From positions 1 through 19,534 of the forward strand of contig JAGRAG010000210.1 of assembly GCA_020435025.1 (NCBI GenBank): a DNA stretch of 19,534 nt, in the 5' to 3' direction. Every line of letters starts with the position of its first letter. Position 1 is the first letter of the stretch. Below the pieces are notes generated by a model. That model saw only the letters and a program-made list of their open reading frames with translations. It did not search any database and was not told the DNA's origin. A program made the position numbers and the translations under genes. Source of the DNA: Bdellovibrionales bacterium. Its GTDB lineage: Bacteria > Bdellovibrionota > Bdellovibrionia > Bdellovibrionales > UBA1609. Shown here piece after piece: positions 7,305 through 12,695 of this stretch.

Positions 7305-7835
7305 CTACTCAGATTTGGGTAAGATTTCATAGCGATAGCTATCTAAAATCTTTCCCTCAATTCTACGGTTTCCTTGGAGCTTTCCCACTCGCTGCATTCC
7401 CAATTTTTCCATTACTTTGAAGGAAGCGATATTTCTCGTATCGCAAGTCGCATAAATGACGGCGAGGTTCAGCTGTTGAAAACCAACTTGTATCAGTGCG
7501 GCTGCAGCTTCTGTAGCAAAGCCCTTATTCTGGAACTGCGGATGGATCGCCCATCCTAGATTGGCAACATAACTGGACTCGGAATCTCTTCTTATTCCAC
7601 ACCCTCCAATTTGAAGGTTTTTCTCTTTTAGACATACGGCTAACTCATACTCAAAACGTGGGCTTATACTGGCTTTTATCATTGCATCTGCAATAAAGTT
7701 TTTTGTGTCCTCTTCTGTATTTGGACCCCACATCTCATATTGTGAAAATTCCGGAATCGAACCATAAAGATGGACAGTTTCCCAGTCCTCTTTCACATAC
7801 TCTCTCAGAATCAATCGTTCACTTTGTATCTCCAC
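7305..7835 (-). CDS. GNAT N-acetyltransferase (RimJ/RimL type)
   Basis: A 176-residue acetyltransferase of the Acetyltransf_3 (RimJ/RimL/SpeG-like) group, which moves the acetyl group of acetyl-CoA onto an amine of a protein N-terminus, antibiotic or small molecule. The typical N-terminus 'ERLILREYVKEDW' is at 6-18. The CoA-binding motif A is 'PQFQNKGFATEAAAALI' at 99-115 (Q-N-K-G-x-A), and 'CDTRNIASFKVMEKLGM' is at 131-147. The start is a GTG with GGTGA 5 nt upstream, 25 bp after the Tag stop. It is probably co-transcribed with the glycosylase, but its substrate is unknown. Confidence 0.88.
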   Translation of the reverse strand: MEIQSERLILREYVKEDWETVHLYGSIPEFSQYEMWGPNTEEDTKNFIADAMIKASISPRFEYELAVCLKEKNLQIGGCGIRRDSESSYVANLGWAIHPQFQNKGFATEAAAALIQVGFQQLNLAVIYATCDTRNIASFKVMEKLGMQRVGKLQGNRRIEGKILDSYRYEILPKSE

Positions 7836-7860
7836 TTAAGTCACCACAACTTTACCTAAA

Positions 7861-8430
7861 TTATCCCTTTAACTCTCTCGCCCTAAAACACTGTGCAGTA
7901 TGATCATTTACAAGCCCTGCCGCTTGCATGAATGCATAGCACACAGTGGGCCCTACAAATTTAAATCCTCTTTTCTTAAGATCTTTACTCATGACTTCGC
8001 TTATCGTCGTCTTTACAGGCTGTTTTCCTGATTGAATGGGCTTACCATTAACGAATGTCCAAATATATTTATCAAAAGTTCCAAATTCTTTCCTGATTTG
8101 AATCAACGCCTTTGCATTTTCAATAAATGCATTCACTTTTAATTTATTCCTAACAATGCCGTCATCCTTTAACAGTCGTTCGCGTTTTTTTGAATCATAT
8201 TTAGAAACTTTATTAAAATCAAAGTTATCAAATGCCTTTCTATAACTGGGTCTTTTCTTTAGGATAGTCAGCCAACTTAGACCAGCCTGAGCTCCTTCTA
8301 AACAAAGTAACTCAAATAACTTCTTATCACTATGAACGGGAACTCCCCACTCTTTATCATGATAAGGAATAAATAACTCATGTGAAGTTGACCACGAACA
8401 ACGAATCTTATCTTTTTTAAGTTTAGACAT
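7861..8430 (-). CDS. tag: DNA-3-methyladenine glycosylase I
   Basis: A 189-residue Tag protein, a helix-hairpin-helix-fold enzyme that excises N3-methyladenine from alkylated DNA. With the ATG at 8430, the family's structural zinc ligands are present at the right spacing: C11 (RCSW), H24 (YHDKEWG), H177 and C181 (NDHTAQC), which match E. coli C4, H17, H175 and C179. The 3-methyladenine pocket residues Y16, E38 and W46 of E. coli correspond to Y23, E45 (CLEGAQ) and W53 (LSW). The motifs GTFDKYIW and RGFKFVGPT are also typical. An in-frame TTG lies 12 nt upstream, but GGAG sits 6 nt before the ATG, which decides the start. It is the second alkyl-purine glycosylase in the window, besides the AlkD-like one. 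Confidence 0.95.
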   Translation of the reverse strand: MSKLKKDKIRCSWSTSHELFIPYHDKEWGVPVHSDKKLFELLCLEGAQAGLSWLTILKKRPSYRKAFDNFDFNKVSKYDSKKRERLLKDDGIVRNKLKVNAFIENAKALIQIRKEFGTFDKYIWTFVNGKPIQSGKQPVKTTISEVMSKDLKKRGFKFVGPTVCYAFMQAAGLVNDHTAQCFRARELKG

Positions 8431-8486
8431 CTGTTTCTCCAAAACTTAGCCTGATCTATTCACAATTTGACCCACATATTACCAAC

Positions 8487-8501
8487 TAAGATATTATCTT
8501 A
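8487..8501. repeat. 15-bp palindrome at the CDF stop codon
   Basis: TAAGATA-T-TATCTTA is a perfect 7-bp dyad with one central base. It overlaps the CDF gene's last codons and lies 57 bp upstream of the tag ATG. It could be an operator for tag or chance in AT-rich DNA. It lacks the GC stem and T-run of a terminator. Confidence 0.25.
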
Positions 8502-9111
8502 AACTCGCAATAGACTCAGAAATAACCCCAAATGAGGACTTTAAAAAAAGTACCGCCACAATAAGACCAATTACCGTATCAGGCCAGATACTACCTGTTA
8601 GCGCTACAAGTCCCGATGCTATCAACACTCCGCTATTTGCTACAATATCATTTCTGGAACAGATCCAAGTGGAGCGCATATTAATATCATCGCTTCTGTG
8701 TCGATACAGCAATACGAGACAAGTTAAATTGGCAACCAGAGCCAGCCCACCGATAATTCCCATCGCTTCCGCAACCGGAAGCTCCATCTGCATGAATCGG
8801 TAAATCGTCTGGCCCAAAACAAATAGGCCGAAGGAAATCATCAGAAGACCCTTTAAAAGACCAGCACGAGAGCGCCACACATCTCCTTTGTTCAAAACGT
8901 ATAAGCTAAACCCATAAACAAGAGCATCCCCTAACATATCTAAAGAGTCTGCCGTCAGTGCCGATGACTTACTCAGAATCCCTGAAATATACTCAACCAC
9001 AAACATTAGGGCATTAATCAACAAAACTATTCTTAAAACATTTCGTTGACTCTTTTGAAGCAAGCTAAGTTCAGAAATTTTATTTTCACAACAACTTTTA
9101 CTCAACCTCAC
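8494..9111 (-). CDS. Short cation diffusion facilitator (CDF) transporter without C-terminal domain
   Basis: A protein of about 205 residues with six hydrophobic segments, of the CDF family that exports Zn2+ or similar divalent metals across the inner membrane in exchange for H+. TM2 carries D58-M-L-G-D62 (the D/H-x-x-x-D metal pair), and TM5 carries C151-S-R-N-D155 in place of the usual H-x-x-x-D. The protein ends just after TM6 (FGVISESIASLR), so the roughly 80-residue cytoplasmic metal-sensing domain of classical CDFs is missing by design rather than by visible mutation. The start is uncertain: GTG at 9111 is very close to AAGGAAG, while TTG at 9105 has better spacing. It lies 5 bp downstream of the His-rich exported protein gene, which supports a shared metal-handling role. 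Confidence 0.88.
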   Translation of the reverse strand: MRLSKSCCENKISELSLLQKSQRNVLRIVLLINALMFVVEYISGILSKSSALTADSLDMLGDALVYGFSLYVLNKGDVWRSRAGLLKGLLMISFGLFVLGQTIYRFMQMELPVAEAMGIIGGLALVANLTCLVLLYRHRSDDINMRSTWICSRNDIVANSGVLIASGLVALTGSIWPDTVIGLIVAVLFLKSSFGVISESIASLR

Positions 9112-9116
9112 CTTCC

Positions 9117-9590
9117 TTATTTTTTTCTGTTGCCTTCCGTATGGTCAAAATGACCCACATAATCCTTATACCTGCCTAATATGGCTTCAACAGATTTTTT
9201 CTTTTCCTCAGAACTTGCCTTTCCAAGCAAACTGCTGTTTGCAGATAATAGGCTTGATAAAATTATATGAAGTTGTTCGTCAGCGGCAGGCTCTAACTTA
9301 CAATTTTTAAAAATCAAATCTACATTTTTCTTAATCTTTGAACCCATGTCTTTAAAATCTTCACTTGTCATCTGATTTTTATGAATTTTATGAAGGCGTT
9401 CTTTAATATGCCCATGAATAGCCTCCATATTGACTCTTAGAGCTTCATCCGTCGGCCATTTTTTCCCATCATTTAATGTCAGTTTAAGATTCGAACTGTT
9501 ATGATGACCATGATCGTGTTCGGATTCTGCATATAAATAACTCGGCAAAATCAAAAAAAATAACATTGTATAAATTTTAAGACATTTCAT
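9117..9590 (-). CDS. His-rich exported protein, probably metal-binding
   Basis: A 157-residue protein with a signal peptide (KCLKIYTMLFFLILPSYLYA, probable cleavage at A21/E22) followed at once by a His cluster, ESEHDHGHHNSS. The mature part begins with LKLTLNDGKKWPTDEALRVNM, a motif I associate with small periplasmic proteins found near heavy-metal efflux genes, and is otherwise helical with one Cys (KNCKLEP). It ends with another His patch, VGHFDHTEGN. Metal binding is inferred from the His clusters and from the CDF gene 5 bp downstream; the individual ligands are not established. AGGAG 6 nt before the ATG gives a secure start. Periplasmic location is likely. Confidence 0.75.
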   Translation of the reverse strand: MKCLKIYTMLFFLILPSYLYAESEHDHGHHNSSNLKLTLNDGKKWPTDEALRVNMEAIHGHIKERLHKIHKNQMTSEDFKDMGSKIKKNVDLIFKNCKLEPAADEQLHIILSSLLSANSSLLGKASSEEKKKSVEAILGRYKDYVGHFDHTEGNRKK

Positions 9591-9618
9591 AGTTGCTCCT
9601 GTTTTTTACCAAGAAATT

Positions 9619-9831
9619 TTACTTCAAAAGCAACCCCATAAGCAACTCATCTATATAATCACCTGAGGGGGTTTTAATTCTTTTCTCGAGCAATCCTTCT
9701 TTTATAAAACCCTTAGACTCATATAGCTTAATCGCTCTACGGTTCGTAGATCTAACATTCAACTCAATTTTTTCAATCTGAGGGACTGACCTTGCCCAAG
9801 AAATTATATGCTCCATAATCTGTCCGCCAAT
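9619..9831 (-). pseudogene. GNAT acetyltransferase remnant lacking its N-terminal half
   Basis: The frame encodes the C-terminal half of a GNAT enzyme. It has the end of CoA-binding motif A (IGGQIMEHIISWAR), 'IEKIELNVRSTNRRAIKLYESKGFIKEG' (the N...A..LYe..GF signature), and the usual 'GDYIDELLMGLLL' end. The homology starts at the first codon after the TAG that ends the upstream 62-residue gene, in the same frame. The first beta strands and the start of motif A (usually R-G-x-G) are absent. A 65-residue product from the ATG at 9816 is possible but could not form a complete acetyl-CoA site. The simplest reading is a deletion that joined the upstream gene directly to the middle of a GNAT gene. 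Confidence 0.72.
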
Positions 9832-10020
9832 CTACTCATCGGCTTGTTGCATCTTTCTAATAACGATCTTAATGGTTGTAAGGTCAACGTCCGCTTGCCT
9901 CATTAAGGATTTCGCCTGTTCAAAATCATCCGAGTCAACGGCATCTAAAAAAGATTCTAACTGACCTAGCTCCGAAAGTTTTTCTAAAACCAAAGTTCCC
10001 TCAAAATCACTTTCTTCCAT
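9832..10020 (-). CDS. Small acidic hypothetical protein (62 residues)
   Basis: I do not recognise a family. The protein is strongly acidic in its first two thirds (MEESDFEGT..., DAVDSDDFEQAK), is predicted mainly helical, and ends in a basic then acidic tail (IVIRKMQQADE). It has no signal peptide or membrane segment and no Cys. The start ATG has an AAGAG ribosome site 7 nt away. The gene begins 15 bp after the DUF1971 stop, in an operon-like position. Its stop codon is followed directly and in frame by the GNAT remnant, so its C-terminus could itself be shortened by that event. Confidence 0.6.
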   Translation of the reverse strand: MEESDFEGTLVLEKLSELGQLESFLDAVDSDDFEQAKSLMRQADVDLTTIKIVIRKMQQADE

Positions 10021-10035
10021 CGTCAGCTCTTTTCA

Positions 10036-10311
10036 CTATTTATAAAACTCAACAAAAAATTCGACAGGTTCATTTAGTTCAACATGATGAGGAATCTGTG
10101 GTTCGACTACGCCATAAACGCTATCATTTAAAACAACTCTCTCCTCTGGTTCTGCCTCAATAACATAAAGAAGGGAGCCATGTTTTACACAGATTTTTCC
10201 CCAAGTTCCTTCCTTAGTCGTATGAGCTTTAAGGAGTCCCGCAGGAACTGTTTCATTACTGTAAACTGGAGTCTTCTTATACGCGCTCACATCTTTTGGA
10301 ATCTCTTTCAT
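10036..10311 (-). CDS. DUF1971 (YeaR/TehB N-terminal-like) protein
   Basis: A 91-residue small beta-barrel protein of the DUF1971 family, found as YeaR in E. coli and fused to the TehB methyltransferase in other species. Family residues are visible: Y11-K-K-T-P, TVPAGLLKAHTTKEG at 21-35, W37-G-K-I, L47-x-Y-V-I, and the closing V-E-P-x-x-P-H-H-V-E ... F-F-V-E-F-Y-K. The full length is typical. The family is associated with nitrate/nitrite and tellurite responses, but its biochemical role is not settled. AAGGAGG 6 nt before the ATG is the best ribosome site in this region, so the protein is probably well translated although it follows the remains of an epimerase gene. Confidence 0.88.
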   Translation of the reverse strand: MKEIPKDVSAYKKTPVYSNETVPAGLLKAHTTKEGTWGKICVKHGSLLYVIEAEPEERVVLNDSVYGVVEPQIPHHVELNEPVEFFVEFYK

Positions 10312-10384
10312 AATGTCCTCCTTAATAAATCATCGCATTCTCTTCATGTACACTCGGCTCAATTTCAACACAACTATAACTTGC

Positions 10385-10470
10385 AATAAAGATCGACCAA
10401 TTCTCTCGCAGGCTGTCTCGACAAAGTGACGGCCTAAAAACTCTGTTCCACCTAAAACTAAAATATCCAC
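10385..10470 (-). pseudogene. 5' fragment of an NAD-dependent epimerase/reductase gene
   Basis: Starting at GTG 10470, preceded by GGAGGGG, the frame reads VDILVLGGTEFLGRHFVETA, the Rossmann-fold start (GGTxFLG) of extended short-chain dehydrogenase/epimerase proteins. The similarity fades after about 25 codons and the frame stops (TGA) at codon 47. A different frame over the same end reads a plausible C-terminus, ...VEIEPSVHEENAMIY, before TAA at 10326-10328. The gene therefore looks like an N-terminal stub joined to the tail of the same or another gene. It lies 21 bp after the GFA-family stop and immediately before the DUF1971 ribosome site. Confidence 0.6.
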
Positions 10471-10491
10471 AGCCCCTCCAAACGCTAAGAC

Positions 10492-10905
10492 TTAGGTCTC
10501 TGCACCAAATGCTTTTAAAACATCTTCTTCGGTCATCATTTTCGTCTTATTGGCAAAATCATAATTACCGAGTTTGTGATCAACGAAAATTTGCGTAGAG
10601 AACTCAAAACTATTTCGATCCTCTAATACGCCCAAAGGAACATTCCAAAAGTTTCCTTCCTTTAAACGGTAAAAAAGATGGGTTCCACAATGGCTACAAA
10701 ATCCCCTCTCCGCCCATTGACTTGAGCTATAGACTTTGACAAATGCCTCATCAGCAAAATCAACTCCATTTTCGGCTTCAACTGTCAAAGCTGGTCCACC
10801 ACCCCATCGAAGACACATAGAACAGTGACACGCATCAAACCTTTTTGACTCAACCGAAATTGAAAATTCAACTTTTTCACAAAGACAATGACCTTTTACT
10901 TTCAT
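10492..10905 (-). CDS. GFA (glutathione-dependent formaldehyde-activating enzyme) family protein
   Basis: A 137-residue zinc-binding protein of the GFA/CENP-V fold. Cys ligands are placed as in the family: C7 and C9 (HCLC), C26, C28 and C31 (ACHCSMC), and C70 and C73 (FCSHCGTHLFYR), enough for the two usual zinc sites. The family was named from an enzyme joining glutathione and formaldehyde, but most members have unknown functions, so the name should not be read as a reaction here. GGAG lies 5 nt before the ATG. TATAAG at about 10934 with TTGAGT 15 bp upstream is a possible promoter. It is the first intact gene of the run that continues through DUF1971 to the CDF transporter. Confidence 0.9.
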   Translation of the reverse strand: MKVKGHCLCEKVEFSISVESKRFDACHCSMCLRWGGGPALTVEAENGVDFADEAFVKVYSSSQWAERGFCSHCGTHLFYRLKEGNFWNVPLGVLEDRNSFEFSTQIFVDHKLGNYDFANKTKMMTEEDVLKAFGAET

Positions 10906-11420
10906 AAAATCTCCATAGTTCCTGGTCCCTTAACTTATAAAACCTAGACTCGAAACTCAAGCCATGGCTCACTTTTAAACTCAAACATCTTTATATGGAC
11001 TGAGTGACCAGCGATAACTTCAAACTCTATTTGGTTCCCAAATACCTCATGCGTTCAGTAGTATCGACCAATTCTGAGTCTATTAATTTCACCGAAGAGC
11101 GAGTCGAGATTAAGTGGGGTTAAGAAAAAGGATTCTACCTGAATTCACTCCTATAACCGGGAAAGATGATGGCGATCACACGATCAATCTTAATCAGTTT
11201 ACACTAGGGTACTTTTTCTAGTTACAGATAAGCGAGAGACAGTGAACTTCTCTGGCCCTAATTCTTTATTTTAAACAGTCCAACTCTGCAAAACCCTGAA
11301 GTCAAAGGAGTCCTGAAATCGTACTTGCTAGATCCTCAAAAAAAAACGGAAAAACCCTTTAATTTTAATAGTTAATGTAACCATTCGAGCACAAACGCAA
11401 TCCTGACCCTTGATTCACAA
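10906..11420. other. Non-coding stretch upstream of the wHTH/NTase pair, with probable gene remains
   Basis: About 515 bp with no intact gene. It contains the 10-bp palindrome AGCCATGGCT (10960-10969), a possible frameshifted ORF (10944-11092, listed separately), and A-rich DNA at 11337-11354. Short protein-like stretches in changing frames on the minus strand, for example IDRVIAIIFPGYRSEF near 11140-11195, look like an eroded gene, but I cannot name it. Confidence 0.45.
10944..11092 (-). pseudogene. Possible frameshifted small gene of unknown family
   Basis: From GTG 11092 the frame reads VKLIDSELVDTTERMRYLG and soon stops; one frame over it continues as NQIEFEVIAGHSVHIKMF to ...EPWLEFRV and TAG at 10944. 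The join needs one inserted base near 11040. Both halves have normal amino-acid composition, but no family is recognised and no ribosome site is seen before the GTG. It lies directly upstream of the GFA gene on the same strand. Confidence 0.3.
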
Positions 11421-11464
11421 TATATCCTATTTTATAGTATGTTTATCCTATAAAATAGGATATA
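11421..11464 (+). promoter_or_regulatory. Twin operator: perfect 17-bp inverted repeat made of two palindromes
   Basis: TATATCCTATTTTATAG (11421-11437) and CTATAAAATAGGATATA (11448-11464) are perfect complements, separated by 10 nt. Each arm region is also a palindrome: ATCCTAT-TTT-ATAGTAT (11424-11440, one mismatch) and ATCCTAT-AAA-ATAGGAT (11445-11461, perfect). Their centres are 21 bp apart, two helical turns, so two dimers would bind the same DNA face. The second site touches the -10 box TATAAT. This is the expected layout of an operator bound by the winged-helix protein encoded just downstream. Confidence 0.8.
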
Positions 11465-11466
11465 AT
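11461..11466 (+). promoter_or_regulatory. Consensus -10 box of the wHTH/NTase operon
   Basis: A perfect TATAAT overlapping the right end of the second operator. The -35 region falls between the two operator sites and is poor (TATGTT with a 17-bp spacer). Transcription would start near 11473, leaving almost no leader before GTG 11478, which is one reason to prefer the GTG at 11490. Confidence 0.55.
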
Positions 11467-11489
11467 CTAAAACAAGCGTGAGGTTAAAA

Positions 11490-11819
11490 GTGCTGGAAGT
11501 TTTGTTCGGAAATCGGGTTGCTGAGAAGTGCCTGTTATACATTGCTAACTATGGTGAAGGCTATATAAATGGTATCGCAAAGACATTTGAGATCTCCCCA
11601 AGCCAAGTTCAAAAACAGTTAGAACGCCTCGAAGCTGGAAACATACTTATCAGTCATTTTTCAGGAAACACAAAGTTGTTTTTAATCAACCCAAGGCTAG
11701 CCTACAAAACAGAGTTACGAGAATTGCTCGAGAGCGAGCTCAACCGCCTACCAAAGGAAGAGATTATGAAATACTTCCGCCAGCGTCAGCGACCTAGGAA
11801 AACAGGTAAATCTACTTGA
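11490..11819 (+). CDS. Winged helix-turn-helix protein, probable autorepressor/antitoxin
   Basis: A 109-residue protein with one winged-helix domain. A helix with NRVAEKCLLYIANYGEGY leads into the HTH (INGIAKTFEISPSQVQKQLERLE, about residues 27-49), then the wing (GNILISHFSGNTKLFLINPRL), a Leu-rich helix and a strongly basic tail, KYFRQRQRPRKTGKST. I know this domain layout from a common uncharacterised regulator encoded next to nucleotidyltransferase genes. The frame begins at GTG 11478, but GTG 11490 has GAGG 6 nt upstream and fits the predicted transcription start. The gene overlaps the next by 4 nt (TTGA), implying coupled translation. It is roughly half the length of AbiEi antitoxins. 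Autoregulation through the twin palindromes upstream is inferred from position and symmetry. Confidence 0.8.
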   Translation: MLEVLFGNRVAEKCLLYIANYGEGYINGIAKTFEISPSQVQKQLERLEAGNILISHFSGNTKLFLINPRLAYKTELRELLESELNRLPKEEIMKYFRQRQRPRKTGKST

Positions 11820-12364
11820 AAAAAATTAAGCTAAGCAAAAAATCTACTCGGGAAGAGGTCGTAACAGTCGTTGTTCGCGCATTCGAGAGACATAACATAC
11901 CGACAGTTCTGGTCGGCGGCTCAGTCGTATCTATTTACACAAATAACGAATATGAATCTAAAGATCTCGATTTCATTTCTCCTACTGACAGTAAAAAAAT
12001 CATCTCGATAATGTCAGAAATTGGGTTTAGCAAAAAAGGTAAAGATTTCCACCACCCAAAATGCGAGTTTACAGTTGAGTTCCCAGGAAGGACGGTTGCC
12101 ATAGGAGACTTGGAGCCAGTTCATGCCACCGGAGAGCTGTGCTTTGCCGGAACCAAGATTACCCTTCTCTCTCCCACACAATGTATTATGGACCGACTAG
12201 CATGGTTTTATTTCAGCAACGATCGCCAGTGCCTAGATCAGGCCGTGTCGGTTTACAAGGCACAAGGTGCAAATCTAATTAAGATTAAGTCCTGGTCGAT
12301 ACAAGAAGGGAATCAAGAGAAATACGAAATCTTTGTCAAAAAGATCAAGCAAGTGAAAAACTAA
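11816..12364 (+). CDS. Nucleotidyltransferase-fold protein, candidate toxin/effector
   Basis: A 182-residue protein with the DNA polymerase beta-type nucleotidyltransferase core: VLVGGSVVSIY at 31-41 (the GG-S motif) and S48-K-D50-L-D52-F (D-x-D metal ligands). A further acidic strand, CEFTVEFPG at 83-91, could supply the third carboxylate as Glu rather than Asp. The C-terminal helices contain SPTQCIMDRLAWFYFSNDRQCLDQAV (119-144), a stretch typical of the DUF6036/AbiEii-like branch. In AbiEii/MenT toxins the motif is R-x-S-x-D-x-D; here the Arg position is Tyr46. The start is TTG at 11816 overlapping the upstream TGA, with AGG 9 nt before. Such enzymes transfer a nucleotide to tRNA or protein targets; this target is unknown. 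Confidence 0.82.
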   Translation: MKKIKLSKKSTREEVVTVVVRAFERHNIPTVLVGGSVVSIYTNNEYESKDLDFISPTDSKKIISIMSEIGFSKKGKDFHHPKCEFTVEFPGRTVAIGDLEPVHATGELCFAGTKITLLSPTQCIMDRLAWFYFSNDRQCLDQAVSVYKAQGANLIKIKSWSIQEGNQEKYEIFVKKIKQVKN

Positions 12365-12695
12365 GGCAAAAACTTAACCAGACTAAGGATTGAAAAGTAT
12401 TTGGTGATATCAGTACCGACTTGTCCCCAATCACAAGCACTGAGAAAAGATAGAGATTCCACGTTTTAGCAAAAATGATTGGACTCAATAAGGCCAACAA
12501 TTTCAGAGTCAAATCCTTCACAATGCTCCCGAAAATACTTGACGAGACTTAACTTCAGCATGTTCGGGGAACATTGGCTTATCCCTACTTGGTACAGCTT
12601 ACGGCGAGCCCCACATCTTATTATAGACGAGAACTGCGCGTAACGAAAATGTAACCCTGCACCTTATATCTGAACTCAAACATATCGCTGATAGG
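12365..12695. other. Non-coding stretch after the NTase gene, with probable gene remains
   Basis: 331 bp without an intact gene and without a visible terminator. On the minus strand one frame is open for about 61 codons (ending ...KYFREHCEGFDSEIVGLIES... then TAA at 12466-12468) and continues in the same frame after that stop to TAG at 12361, as if a gene had picked up nonsense changes. It has no start or ribosome site. ATGTTC-GGG-GAACAT (12560-12574) is a short palindrome. The 11-mer AACTCAAACAT at 12673-12683 repeats one at 10978-10988 on the other side of the pair. Confidence 0.4.

Noticed and set aside
10492..10905. Calling the GFA-family protein a formaldehyde-activating enzyme, part of a detoxification operon
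   Set aside because: Most family members have other or unknown functions, and no formaldehyde dehydrogenase genes are nearby.
11140..11195. Short protein-like stretch IDRVIAIIFPGYRSEF as a gene
   Set aside because: Only about 22 codons lie between stops, with no start or ribosome site; it is noted only as possible decay.
12560..12574. ATGTTC-GGG-GAACAT as a LexA/SOS operator
   Set aside because: It lies in eroded DNA away from any start codon, and the 6-bp arms do not match a known LexA box for an identified lineage.
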